Source: Exophiala sp. HKRS030
Taxonomy: Eukaryota; Ascomycota; Eurotiomycetes; Chaetothyriales; Herpotrichiellaceae
Direction: 5' to 3'
NCBI GenBank assembly: GCA_023897205.1
Contig: JAHWDD010000005.1
Span: 1,426,001 to 1,490,000, forward strand
DNA: 64,000 nt
The translations under genes and the position numbers were made by a program. Positions 32,911 to 44,336 of the stretch are shown here, piece by piece. Under the pieces are notes generated by a model. It did no database searches, was not told the DNA's origin, and was given only the letters and a program-made list of their open reading frames with translations. Positions within the stretch are counted from its first letter, which is position 1. Every line of letters begins with the position of its first letter.

Positions 32911-33861
32911 TGTGTATAATAGGGGCGAGGCTGTACTACGATTTCGTGACCGATCTCTTCTTGCGTTCTGCTGTTGGGAAGACTCGAGTGAGATTACGTT
33001 TGGCGTTGGACTGGCCAACAGATTGAAATGTGCTTTAGATAGAGAGAGACACCATGAGAACCTAGAGATGAAGTTACAAAGAGTCGTTAGGAGCTCTTCT
33101 AGAACAAGGCAAGTATTGTCAAATGTCACACCCTGCTTTTGGCAGCTTCCGTTGTTTAATGATGACTTCCATGGGTTTCCATGGCTCCAATTTTCTTTCT
33201 CTCTCCCACATAACACTGTCAGTTACCTGGCTACACTCGTCCATTGACTGTAGGACCATAAGGACAATACTCGTAGGATCATATCGATATGGCCGCAGGG
33301 GGCTCCAAGACTCGGGGCGTCGAAACTCACACCTGGACCAAAAATCTCCGACGGCGGCGGCGGCGGCAAGGTCGACACCATCTCCGAAACCTCCCTCTAG
33401 ATAGACTAAAAAGGCCACGATGACATTGCTGAGGACCGTGCCCATCCTTTGAGGTATGTTTGCCTTTGTGAGGTCGACGAGACTCCTCTGCAAGGGGCGC
33501 GGTCTCATGAGCTTCTTGACATTGCCACGATGCTGTTGCGGGACGTGACCTTTTTCCACCACGATGTCACGGTACTTTTGGTTCAGAGTCACGTTGGAAC
33601 ACTGTTCACCACGACGAGAGGCTCCCAGGGGCAGACCTCCAACGACAGACACACGTTGAGACTGTGTACTTCTTGGCCGATGTTGTACCTGCTCTTCCGG
33701 CTGCAGACCTCTGTCGACGAGGATGTGTGTATATATGCCCTGTTGCCATGGTCGTCGTCGTCACCGGCCATGATCGAGGGGGTGTTTGACTCGGTGAGTT
33801 ATTGTCCAGTCCGTGAGGAATTACGGAGGTCCCTTGTTCCTGCTTTGTGTTATCCCTTAAC
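32911..33861. other. Intergenic between convergent genes
   Basis: About 950 bp between two stop codons. It holds a CGG repeat (five units near 33353) and a 177-codon minus-strand frame (33119-33652) that lacks an ATG and that I could not connect to an upstream exon. No gene is called. Confidence 0.45.
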
Positions 33862-36050
33862 CTATTCATCCACAATTTGCCATTTTTGTTTAAATTCTCT
33901 CGTCAACTTGATCGCGCCGTATATGGTCGTGACATGGCCACTGATGATTCTTTGTATTACATCCTTTGAATCCATTCCCAGTTCTTCGTGCTGCGCGTGC
34001 ATAGGTTTGAAATGGAAACACTCGAACCCAATAACTTCTCTATAGCCGCCTTTTGCGTCACGCAAAACGACTGGCGCGCCGCGGAATTTTCCGGCATCCT
34101 CAGGAGGTCTCCCATTTCGACGGTAGAGGAGAGACCTACGGATGTCTTTCGCCGATAGCTCGTGCTTCTCCTTGCCGTGCTTGACCGGGAGAGGGCGATC
34201 AAAGTACGTCCCAGCCACAAACGATTCAGCTTGCTCATTGTCCCCTAGGATCCGCAAAGATACACCATCGGAATTGATGCGCTCGCTCCATACCAGCGCC
34301 GCTCTATTTGCAAGTCGTATCGTTGAAGATACTGGCCCGACCAATGACACATCTTGGGGGAACTCGTTCGGAAAAACGAGGTTATCATGCGCAGCCGATG
34401 TGATATCTGTATTCTCGAATATCTTTCCAACCTAGGGCCAGATCAGTTCGAGAAGCCATCGATTGCCTGGAAGAGTGGGCACTCACCTCAACATCTCGCG
34501 TGCTCGCTTCTTGTACGGAGACTCCAACCAAGTCAGGTAGCGGCTTACCAGACTTTCTACCAAAAAGTTTTCTGGTCTTCGGTTTGCAATACGGCAGCGG
34601 CTTCTTGCAAGAACCCTCATAGGCGGCATAAGTAGATATAGTGACAAAGTGCTCCGTCGAGTTGGCCTGCCGGACTTTGACCCCGGCCGTGCTGACTGAG
34701 TTCCCGATTTTGACATGGCACGGTGACGTTATCCACGGTGTCGATATGGCTGCGGGAGGCGGTATGGTCTCTATGTTGTCCTCCGGCGACTCTGCTGGAG
34801 GTGGTGTCGGTGGAAGAGGCACATCTTCTGGGGCCGTGCTTGCGCGGGATATGGCAGCCATCGTTGGCTCTTGCACGATACCATTTGCTTCGTGTGTACC
34901 TGCATCCAACCTTTTAGTCGCCACTGTGCCATTCAACTGAGGTGCAACTGGAGCTGGGACGGCGTCAGCTTCGCTGCACGCGGCTGAAGTATGCTTTCGT
35001 GAGCATTGTCCGTGATGTCGCTCATTCCTAGATGAGTTGAGGACCCGTGAAGTTGCGTCTCTATATTCGGACTGTTTCTGCTGCCAGATCTCGTGCATTG
35101 CTGTTGCCTCTTCTTGCAAAGGTTGGGTGTCACGCGTTGTAGGAGGTGAAGACGAAAATGCTATACCCTTTCTGCTCGGCCTGGAAGTTGAAACACTAAC
35201 ATGATGCAACAATGACTTCTGTAGCAGTGCTGTTTGCTTGCGTAGTCGTGCCATTTGGCTTCGAGACCTCCATTTCCAGACGTTTTGTGTTTGAAGTTTA
35301 CGATGCCTCGCTCTGGCCAAAAGGTAAGATTTGACTTCGTTAAGCCTCTTCAATCTGCTCACAGGCTTAGATACCTGAGCACAGAGCTTTCGAGTCAAAA
35401 GACATCTCATTCTCTCCGTCGTGATCGTATCTGACCAAGCGATTTGCAACTGTGACAAACGAATTCTTATACCGGCAAGACAAGGAATGTCAGGCTTGCT
35501 GTACCATTTGACAAGTTTCCCCGGGAGCATGATGATTTCAAGATTACCATCAGGCCAGAGACAGAAACCTTGAGAGCCTGGTATGGCCGATAAGATCTCG
35601 GCTGCAGCTTTTCTGGGAAAATTCGATGTGCCATGTGTCCTCAGAGACCAATCTCCGAGGTCGATGGCGTCCTTCTTTGGAGGTGCGGCTTGAACGGTCT
35701 GGAGAGACCTTCTACGGACATGGCCTCTGTCAGAGTGTATGTACAGAGAGATGGACTTCTGGAGTGTAGAATATGATCAATTGTAAGTCTGTAACATTAG
35801 GTGGAATGGTCCGTACCGACAGATCACCGATATATCTGAAGTATGCTAACGCTGCTGGATATCCGTAAACTCTTCTGTAAAGCAGATCCAAAGACAATAG
35901 AGAGAGGATGTATGGGGAGTGAGGCATCACGTTGACCAGACGTAGAACATTCTCCAGAATATGCGCCAACAATGCTGTGAGAACCTCAGCCTGACTGCTT
36001 GCTCTGGTGCCCGTCGCATCATGGGCTTCTGTTATGGGTAGGGCAGACAT
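33862..36050 (-). CDS. Unrecognised protein, 691 aa
   Basis: Exons 36050-35817, 35758-34487 and 34431-33862, all in phase 0. The introns are 58 and 55 bp with GTACGG and GTGAGT donors and clean CAG/TAG acceptors, so the model is sound although I do not know the family. The N-terminus is hydrophobic-helical (ALLAHILENVLRLVNVM, then LLSLDLLYRRVYGYP), the next part is very basic and helical (KSYLLARARHRKLQTQ), a middle part is disordered and Pro-rich (VPLPPTPPPAESPED), and the C-terminal 190 residues look globular, with GTYFDRPLPVKHGK and FRGAPVVLRDAKGG. No catalytic motif, signal peptide or clear membrane segment is seen. Its start faces the gene at 36776. Confidence 0.65.
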
Positions 36051-36775
36051 GTTAAACAAAGAGGAGCATCATGCAGTATAGCACCAGAGGGAGAAATCAC
36101 AACAGACACAACTTTTTCGAGGACGAGCGTACGAGAGAAAAGAGCCACCCGCCAGGAGGAAACACGGCAGTCCTGAACATCAACAGCCTCACTCTTTCCA
36201 TCCTTCGCCACAACGTCATATCCTGGTTAATGGCAGAAGTGCGCCCACCTTGACCAGCTCGAATCCTGCTACTAGGCATACGGAGACGTCAAACAGCTTC
36301 GACTTCGCTGATCAGGAGGCGATGGCTGGCGAGGCTTGCGGGGCTGTGACTAGTTTCTGGCTAGAACATGTTGTTATTGGTATTGTTTCTTTGACCTCGC
36401 TTTCAAAACAGACATACCCTACCCCTTTGCCTCCCCCTTCGCCTTCTTTGACCACAAACCCAACAGACTAGACTAATCTTCATGCATATCGCTAGGATCG
36501 CAAGATGTCACACGGGACTCAATTCGCCCGGTACGCTGGAACCCTGGCATATGCTTGGTTGCCTGGGCCACACCCCTGTAAGCAAGGCACATTCGGTCAG
36601 GCTGAGGCTGAGGCTGGCTGAAGAGCCTCTTAGAGAGGTACTTGAGCTCTTCGCACCTTCCAGTGCCAGATTCTGTCATTTTATGGCAGTTGATCCTCCT
36701 TCAGCGAAGTATAACAATCTTGTCGCCAAAGCGACACTCAAGGAGCTCTCCGCTTGAACCAGTCGCCATCTAGTG
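36051..36775. other. Divergent promoter region between two unknown genes
   Basis: About 725 bp. A short frame with an ATG at 36683 is stopped after 24 codons and is not called. A small AGGCTG repeat (three units) lies at about 36599-36616. Confidence 0.45.
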
Positions 36776-39124
36776 ATGACCGAGAAGCTCAGACGGACTC
36801 TACGCATACGTGGACGAGGACACGATGGTCCAGGTTGATCAAGCTGATTCCTGCGCTGCTGGCTACCGATGCTGACCTCCTGGGATAGAATTTTATCTCG
36901 ACCCAGTGCAACGTAAAAGGCTGTTGAATGCGTTGCAATATGGCGATGCTTCCGCCGAACGATCAAACACACACAGCGACCAACTCGACCCTTACCTAGA
37001 GTATATCTACACTCGGCTTGTACGAAGCAGTACAGATTCCAAACCGAACCCGAACAACCTCATCAACCTCTTCATAACGGTGGTCGAGTATTTCGGCCAT
37101 CCAGAAAGAGTCCATCACACCTTGAAGCAATATCTGTATGCTCTGGACGAGAATCTTCGGTCTATCTTCTCCTTCAACAACAGTGACGAGTCATCAAAGG
37201 GCCGCTGGAGAAGGGAGCGCATCAACGATGTGGTCAGCGCCATCGCACTATGGATAATGGAAGAGGACTTCCACGGACGCTTTGGAAACCAGTCGATAAG
37301 GGCAACGTTTTTCAGCAGGGCCGATGCGGGCTTGGAAGGCTATAGTCACCTCGCCTTGAACGACGACCAGCTCGATCACGACGGGAATTTCACCATCTGG
37401 TCGATTGCAGATGTGATGGGACTCTTGCCGACCCTGGAGCCGTGGGTTGACGCCCCCTCGGCCGATCCACATGAAGAAGTATTCCAAAGCCGTTTGAATG
37501 CTCGCTTGATCAACCGCATCGGCCAAGTACGGTTCCGCTGGACGTTCAACTTTAGCGAACATATGCAGCTACGAAACAATGAACTGTACATCTTCTGCAT
37601 GCCATGTCGCCAATTGTTGGAGCCGAACTTGGTGGAAACCAATACTCCAGATGCGGCACTCGAGTAAGCCAGTCTCTTCCCCTTTTTCCCTCTTCTCATT
37701 CATTGTCACCTTTCTATTGCGTCCTCGAGTTAACCAAGGGGCTGCTGTTTGTTATAGCTCAATTGGTTTCCGACGTGAACGTGGTAAAGAGATCTTGAAG
37801 TCGTACTACCTGCTATTCGGACCCTTGAACAAATCGCTCATCAAGGAGCTTCTGGCCAGCCCTCACCTTCCTTCACCCCACGACAACTTGTTGGAGGAGT
37901 ACTGCGAACGAAACGCAGCTGGTCGTGCGGCGGAGAATCTCGCACGCTGGTCAAAACAAGAATTCCAGTATCTGTGGCCGTCCATCAGGTATCTCGAGCA
38001 TTTCTTGCGCGATATTGAACCCGACAAGTTCATCAAACTGATATACCGTGACCGACGGAATTCATATGCCTACCTGACATTCCTGTAAGTTCTGCTGCCC
38101 TTCCTCACCATCTCGGGCAGCATTTTCCTTCCTTTTCTCCCGCGGACCTCGCACGGCAACTGACTGAAACTGCACACTCAAAGATTTGCCTTTATAGTGC
38201 TCGTTCTGACGTTGATTTCCACCGTGTTTACCGTTATACAAGCCTTGAAAGCCTTCTATCCAAGTGGTGCCGCGGCACCCATTGTCATTGTGACCATGAA
38301 CGCGCAGCCTGCGGCCACCGGGGCCACCACCACACCGAGTCCTACTACTGTCGGTGGTAGCAGTACGCGACATGATACGACGACAAAACGGGAGCCTACT
38401 GCCACTACTGCTGCACACACGTCACAACAGTCGACGCCAGTCTTCCAACTCGCGTCAAGCTGCCTCAGTGACATTTCTGTCTATTGCGAGCCACTCGACT
38501 CCAGTTATAGCCGATGCGAAAACAGCTTGCCCGGATACTCCACCGATTCCACGCAGCTCGGTGCACTGTCGAGGTGTTATTGCACTGATACGTCGATGCT
38601 GTCGCTCGCCTCGCGCTGCGACTATGATTACCGCAAGACCTGTGAAGGCGCCGGCAGCGTTTCACGTCTCGATCAAGTGTTTCTTTTTGAACTCTGCTCG
38701 GTGAGCAAACCATCCCCCCTTCCCTCTCCCCCCCACCCTTCTTCACCTTTCTCTATGCGTTCTTCGTGTGTTCTCTTGCAGGTGAAGTTTTTCTAGTAGA
38801 CGTCACCAACTGATCCTGGAGGGACAGGTCATATGGAGTGGGACGGGACTGATATCTTCGCCGGTTCATGTCCCAGCCACAATCACTTCGACGCCGATGT
38901 CGTCGACCATCAGCGGCAGTGGTAGCTCGGGGGCGTCGGCGTCTGCGGAATCTACGAAAGGCACCTCGCTGAGCGCAGGTGGGATAGCCGGCATCGTGGT
39001 AGGCGCAGTCACAGCCGCCTTTTTAATAATGGCCCTCACCTTTTCCTTGATTCGGAGGCGCCGGCGCGTAAGGGTCCGTTCAAAGTCCAATACTCAGCAG
39101 ACCTTTATGTCAGAGCCTATATAG
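36776..39124 (+). CDS. Two-pass membrane protein with cysteine-rich loop, about 657 aa
   Basis: Exons 36776-36833 (tentative), 36889-37663, 37758-38084, 38184-38700 and 38828-39124; the sum is 658 codons. The first exon rests on a weak GTTGAT donor but has the right phase and a GCTGAC branch site. About 380 N-terminal residues form a cytosolic-looking domain seen in fungal membrane proteins of unknown role (KSYYLLFG, DNLLEEYCERN, DRRNSYAYLTF). TM1 (FIVLVLTLISTVFTVIQAL) leads to a Thr/Ser-rich stalk and a segment with eight cysteines. TM2 (GIAGIVVGAVTAAFLIMAL) ends in an RRRRR stop-transfer and a short tail. Both termini would be cytosolic. The intron 38701-38827 skips a nearer CAG that would lead to an immediate stop. 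Function unknown. Confidence 0.65.
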
Positions 39125-39479
39125 TTGTAATTGCCTCGTTGTAGGTGATGTCCAAAGGCCTTTTGGCCACTGTAGAAAACACTTTTGTCTCATGAATGTA
39201 GGCAAGAACCTTCTCACAATAGAGATAACCTTTACGGATCAACAAACACCTAGGTATGCCGGACTGGGGTTGAATCTGGCTAGAATCTGGCTACTGTCAT
39301 AGATGCACTGATATCTTTTCTACATTGTGCCCACGTCCATGTGAAAAAAAAACCGGGGTTGTGAAAAGAAAAGGTTGGAATTTTCTCTGGTCTTTTAAAT
39401 ATCCTTTCGCCTCTTTCATAATTTCAAGTCACGCATGTTATAGGGAAAGAAAAAAAAATCATCGTCATCATCATCGTCG
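39125..39479. other. Short convergent intergenic region
   Basis: 3' flanks of two genes on opposite strands. A-rich runs are present; no gene is seen. Confidence 0.5.
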
Positions 39480-39486
39480 TCATCCA
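39459..39486. repeat. ATC/GTC trinucleotide repeat
   Basis: Imperfect run of ATC and GTC triplets after an A-rich tract, overlapping the stop codon of the MFS gene at 39480. Confidence 0.7.
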
Positions 39487-41469
39487 CAAGCAGCTGCCAC
39501 TCCCGCGTCACCTTCGTAAATGAGCCACAGCAAGGACCAGTTCAGAGCCGCGATACCTGCAATGGCCCACCACACCGCGCCGACGCAATTGTTGCCCAGA
39601 CCTAGGCCCAAAAGCCAACCTCCCAACGTGGGGCCTATCGTACGGGCCCCCGAGGAGACGCTTTGCGCGAGACCGTGAATCGTTCCCAGGACGCTCGGAT
39701 GTGGCGTGCAGTTGTTGACGAGGATCGTCGAGCCAGGCAAGGCAAAGGTACGAGATATGACTTGCAGAGCCAGCGCGACCGTCAGGGCGGGCCAGACCAA
39801 GTACGCCTTGTTCGGCAGCAGGGCGAGGAAAGGTGTCAGAAAGTATGACGCGATCGAGAACGGCAGGAACAATTTGTAGCTGGGCAATGTACCGAGTTTT
39901 GCGTTGAGCATCGGGTACAGTGCAATCTGCAGGGGAAAGCCAATCACTCCAATGATGGCGGTTGCAAGGCCAACTCGTTCGGTGCTGAGACCTAGTCCGC
40001 CCGCGAAGGAGAAGGGAAGGTGGGCGTCGTTGTTGTCGGAACGCGGAGCAGGAAGGAAGAGGAAGATCAGGGCATTGAAGGCCGACAGGTGCAGTGCTAG
40101 AAGGTGATGAGTGACGAGTGTCAATATGACGTTCTTGGAGTAGATGTGTCGTAACAATGGTTTTGCTGGCTGTTGGGGAGGCTCTTGGTCGGGTCTGAGT
40201 GCCTCTGTGTCACTGTCTCGTGCCTCATGTTCTTCATCCCGCGAGTCTACGGCGTCTTGTAGCTCGACCTGGTCCGAAAGTTCTGTGTATTCGTACTCGT
40301 CGACACCCTTTCCACGCCACCTGCAGAGAAGACGGACCAGAACTTTACCGAGCCTACGGCCATAGTCTGGCCTATTCTTGAGAGCCGGGTGGGTCTCATC
40401 AAGACCAAGGAACAGGCACACGGCAGAGGTCAGAATGAAGAAGGCGCTGACGACGTTAGGTAGCGCGTATGGAAAGGCAGTCATCCATCCAACGCCGTCA
40501 TGACCACCGATGGCAGAGCCAGGACCGAAGACGTTTGGGAACGAAGCTATTGGGTCGGCCAAAAAGCCGCCGAGTATAGGTCCTATGACCACGCCTGCGA
40601 TACTGTCAGACTTTCGATCATAGCGGCGGTAGGAGGAACTAACCGATGTTGAAGCACATAGGCAAAAGCAGGAATGCGCGGGATTGGTATCTGTGGTGGT
40701 GGGGTCAGAATTGCACAAGTAGTCTGCTTGGAAACACATACTTCTTCTCTTTGATTATCTCACTGATCATGGTTCTCATGACTCCAACGTTTCCATTCAG
40801 ACATCCAGCACAAGCCCGGAAAAAAAGGGCTTGTGCGAATGATCTGGAGAAGCCAACACCAACACAAGAAACACATGTGCCGAACAACCCAACAAGGAGG
40901 ACTCTCTTGCGACCAATCCACGGTGTGTCGGCAGCACGCCCCCACCAAACCGCAGTGACAAATTGAGCAGCGGCGAAGGAAGCCGTCAACATACCTCCCT
41001 GGCGCGTGATGGTGCTATCCGGAAGACTTGGGTCGAAGGAACGCAGTTGATAAAACATGTATGCTGCGAGAGATCGTTCTGTCAAAGGCTCTGATAACCG
41101 GGCAATGGTCAGGACAGCCAATTGACCCTTCCTAGGGAGAGATGTCCATGTCACCGGTTCGTCCTTGGTGGATGGAGAAGATGCAGCGTGAACAGCGGCC
41201 GTCGCTGCCACTGGATCTTCCTCTTCATCGATGAAAGAATGACGACGAGCAATCGTTGAAAGTCCTGGTGCGAGGGTAGGCCGGCCGGATATCTTGGTCG
41301 TCTGTTTGACCGCGTCCTTGAGCGAAGCATCCGAGTACAGTGGCTTTTCCACAGTGTCGACACTGCTGCCAGAGCTTTCCGACGCCAACGAAAGGTCGCG
41401 GGATACGCTGTCGTCTGCTACATGTTGACCCAACGGGTGGAAGGACGCCCGGTTAGACGGTGAGGTCAT
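39480..41469 (-). CDS. MFS transporter (yeast YCR023C-like group), 629 aa
   Basis: Exons 41469-40742, 40690-40644 (47 bp) and 40594-39480, summing to 630 codons. After about 105 cytosolic, Ser/Glu-rich residues come TM segments with the MFS signature WWGRAADTPWIGRKRVLLVG between TM2 and TM3 and the TM5 motif FNIGVVIGPILGG, which is formed only if the tiny middle exon is joined to the acceptor at 40595-40596; a nearer TAG-type acceptor breaks the frame. A charged loop divides the two six-helix halves. This layout is that of fungal YCR023C/ZIFL-like transporters of vacuolar or plasma membranes. Substrate unknown. Confidence 0.88.
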
Positions 41470-42000
41470 CCGATGGAGCCGAATTTCGAGATGTCAGAGG
41501 CGTCACGTCGGAATGATTTGGCATATGTCTTTCACTTGTAATAAATTCGAGAGGACGGATTAAGCATATTATAGCGCAAGTAGACTACGCAGCCAAGCGA
41601 TAACGGTATTGCGCATTCCACAAGATATGGTCATAGGTAAAGAATTCATGAAGAGAAAAATCTCAAGAGTGACTACAAGCACTTGCTCTGGTACGCAGAT
41701 AGGCAGCCTCCCAGGGTGGGGAAGGATCTTCCCACTAGGAAAAATCCGGCCACTTGCCGGCGACTTCTTAGTGGCTAGCTCGGGATGCACGTGCCGACAA
41801 GGCTGCGAATTGATCTTGGCAAGGCTGAAGGAGAGGAAATGTTATCATTCACAAAATAACAATACTGCATCGTCGTCACATTCATTCGTATTACCTGCAA
41901 AGAAACCAAAAGACATCCAACATATTTCAGCTTATAATTAGCTCTCAATACTAATCCAACAGTCCAATGTTCTCCAACTTCCTTCCTGTATCCAAAACCA
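41470..42000. other. Intergenic, with small hairpin
   Basis: Promoter of the MFS gene and 3' flank of the amidoligase gene. An inverted repeat GGGAAG-GAT-CTTCCC lies at 41719-41733. No gene is supported. Confidence 0.5.
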
Positions 42001-43749
42001 TCACATCTCGATATGTTCCTTTCTAGATGGTCGATCGTCCTCGTATTGTTCATGCCGTGTCTGCCAATATCTTCCTGCTTCTTCCTGCATGTTCAAAAAG
42101 TCGACACAGAAATCCTTCATGTTTGTATACGGCCATGATGATGTATAGGTAGTTGGGTATTTGCCAGCCTCTTGCTCAGCATATGTATGTGCTGGGTTTG
42201 TCGAGTTTGTGCTGTGATGTGTCGTGATGGCGGCAAACTCTTCAGCTTTTCGGACAATAGCCTCCAAAAGTATGACCCAGTGTTGAATGACGTCGGTGTC
42301 GGTGGTACATGCGTGTTGCCGGAATTCCACAGTCGGCTTGATGGATTTCCACGATGTTGTATTCTTCTCCATAGCGAGGAGATTGGCGAAATTATACATA
42401 TATCCCCGATGCACATTGCCGGGCTTGTTGGGAAGGGGCTTTTGTAGGTTCTCAATGAGGTCGCGGATGCTGCCGTGTTCTTCGAAGATGGTGTCTCTGA
42501 TGATGTTGTGATGTTCATGGGAAGGAGCTTGAGCTAGCAGCTTGCTATGGAGATACCAATAGTTGGAGTCGACATTACCGGCTCCGGTGTATTGGGCCTC
42601 CCAAGCAAGGACTGCATCTTCATCTTCTTTCTCCAGTTCATCTTCGGTTGGGTCGGGTGGGAAAGGTGCATCGACATCAAAGTCATCGTCGCTTTCGTCC
42701 CAGGTCGGCTCTTCAGGGACGGAGTTGGGCAATTCGATTCCACATCGGCTTCGTGGGTGACACTTCGACAAGAGGTCCTCATGTAGTAGCAGAATATATG
42801 CTAGGTGCTGCAATAACAGAATTGGCATATCTTCTGGCTTGTCGAAATTGAAGCCGATATGTATATGGGTGCTTGCCCATACAGACTCCATCAGGAAAGT
42901 GTCTTGGTTATTCAGAGCACCAAGATATTGTTGAATTTGTTGAAAGGCTGGTCGTTTGTTGTCGAGGTCGAAGATCGGGCTGATCAATTCGACACCTGTG
43001 GTATCCCAAGTCGAGATTTGTTGTGTTGGTATATTTCGGTTCTGCAAGTTGTCTGCAAGCTGACTTTTCAAAGCCCCTACCAGCGTATAGTCGTTCGTCA
43101 GAGTCCGCTTTGAATAGTCGGCAAAGGCCTTTCGAACCATGACATCGTTGTCTTGTCCGGGGAAAGGTATCTCGGCTTTGGAAGGAATGGTAGGATAGTC
43201 TGCGTCGGGTTCCACCCATCCAATGATGTTGCTGTCGAGACAAGCTGTGTTCAGGCATTTCTTGCCTATAAGAAGGGGCTCCATCACATATCTGCGAAGG
43301 TATTGTCTATCTCTTGTTGTGAGATTGGCAAACATCTCCCGATGCAAGTTCTTTTGACAACCAAGGTCATCTCGTGGAACATGTAGCGCCCAAGAAGAAT
43401 AGCGTAGTCTGTTATCCAAGGCAGGATTGGGCAGGGGGTTTGTTGCAAGCTTTCCCAGTAAGTTGTCGTGCTGGAGGGCAGTAAATCTCTTGACAATAGC
43501 CGCTTCGATGTTGTATTCTTGGAGTATGGTCCGCAGAAGTTCTTCCTTGAATGCCAGGCCAAATTCAAGCTCTATGCCAAAGGTTGTGGCACGGATTGGC
43601 GCTTTGTCATCCTCGTTGTCGGTGGTAGCAGAAGCTATTTGTGTTGTGCTGTTCTTTGCATGCATGAGGAGCGAAGTATCGGGATGAGATGTTTTGGCCT
43701 TTTTGAGGGGCATTTGGCTGTCATCGTGGGCGGTTATGGAGATAGGCAT
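42001..43749 (-). CDS. Amidoligase-family enzyme (paralogue 1), 582 aa
   Basis: A single exon. It carries the marks of the Amidoligase_2 family (glutamine-synthetase-like COOH-NH2 ligase fold): FGIELEF (57-63; metal-binding Glu residues), ELISPIFD (254-261), THIHIGF (294-300) and TVEFRQH (473-479). An acidic insert (about 350-378, DESDDDFDVDAPF) splits the second half. Family members are thought to join a carboxylate to an amine using ATP, making peptide-like bonds; substrates of the fungal ones are unknown. Upstream on the same strand are a small ORF and a GNAT acetyltransferase. A second family member is at 52919-54424. Confidence 0.88.
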   Translation of the reverse strand: MPISITAHDDSQMPLKKAKTSHPDTSLLMHAKNSTTQIASATTDNEDDKAPIRATTFGIELEFGLAFKEELLRTILQEYNIEAAIVKRFTALQHDNLLGKLATNPLPNPALDNRLRYSSWALHVPRDDLGCQKNLHREMFANLTTRDRQYLRRYVMEPLLIGKKCLNTACLDSNIIGWVEPDADYPTIPSKAEIPFPGQDNDVMVRKAFADYSKRTLTNDYTLVGALKSQLADNLQNRNIPTQQISTWDTTGVELISPIFDLDNKRPAFQQIQQYLGALNNQDTFLMESVWASTHIHIGFNFDKPEDMPILLLQHLAYILLLHEDLLSKCHPRSRCGIELPNSVPEEPTWDESDDDFDVDAPFPPDPTEDELEKEDEDAVLAWEAQYTGAGNVDSNYWYLHSKLLAQAPSHEHHNIIRDTIFEEHGSIRDLIENLQKPLPNKPGNVHRGYMYNFANLLAMEKNTTSWKSIKPTVEFRQHACTTDTDVIQHWVILLEAIVRKAEEFAAITTHHSTNSTNPAHTYAEQEAGKYPTTYTSSWPYTNMKDFCVDFLNMQEEAGRYWQTRHEQYEDDRPSRKEHIEM

Positions 43750-43939
43750 CTTGATAGTAAGAGGAGAGTGGTATTTTCTGTTTGAAAAGTAGAGAGCGTC
43801 TCAAAAATTCCCAAAAGAGTGTAACGGGATTGACTTGTCGAGCAAACCCCTGTCGATGGTCGTTATGTCGAGTATCTGTATATTTAGCGGACACATAAGA
43901 GTCGAAATCTTCTTGAAAGCGAGAGAGGATCATGCTCAA

Positions 43940-44266
43940 TCAGACAAGGGCAGCGTCTTCGTATATATACAGCGTTGGTAGTATCCGTTGCGGCGAAGAG
44001 GGACATCGGCACACTCCACAAAGTTTTCGTAACTCGAGGGCCTCAGGAGCGTTTGCAAGGAAGTGACCCACAATAGCGATCCCAAAGTATGCACCTTGCT
44101 CGCATTCCAATCGATGTCCAAACATTTCGAAACTCAATACCACAACAAACCTCGCAAAACTAGGCACCTCCGTATTGTCAATCTGTAGCCTGTCGCTAGA
44201 TCCGGGAATTGAATCGATTGTGTATAAGCCAGTAGGACTCGAGCACCGGGCTTCGGAAGACCACAT
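43940..44266 (-). CDS. Small hypothetical ORF, 108 aa
   Basis: Single exon starting with ATG at 44266 and lying between the GNAT gene (71 bp upstream) and the amidoligase (190 bp downstream), all on the minus strand. It has a hydrophobic centre (FARFVVVLSF, AYFGIAIVGHFL) and a Cys-rich end (KLCGVCRCPSS), six cysteines in all. No family recognised. It might instead be 5' leader of the amidoligase or 3' leader of the GNAT transcript, since nothing but the open frame and ordinary codon use supports it. Confidence 0.35.
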   Translation of the reverse strand: MWSSEARCSSPTGLYTIDSIPGSSDRLQIDNTEVPSFARFVVVLSFEMFGHRLECEQGAYFGIAIVGHFLANAPEALELRKLCGVCRCPSSPQRILPTLYIYEDAALV

Positions 44267-44336
44267 CAGCACATGTTGACTCACATACGAAACAGTACCA
44301 GATAAATTCCATTAGTATCGCCTCCACTCGAGTGGA

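Noticed and set aside
33119..33652. 177-codon minus-strand frame with a hydrophobic stretch
   Set aside because: It starts at a non-ATG codon, attempts to join it to an ATG at 33770 end in an early stop, and no motif is recognised.
41609..41941. 110-codon plus-strand frame between the MFS and amidoligase genes
   Set aside because: Its repeated-looking segment stems from a small DNA hairpin read on both strands, not from a protein repeat.
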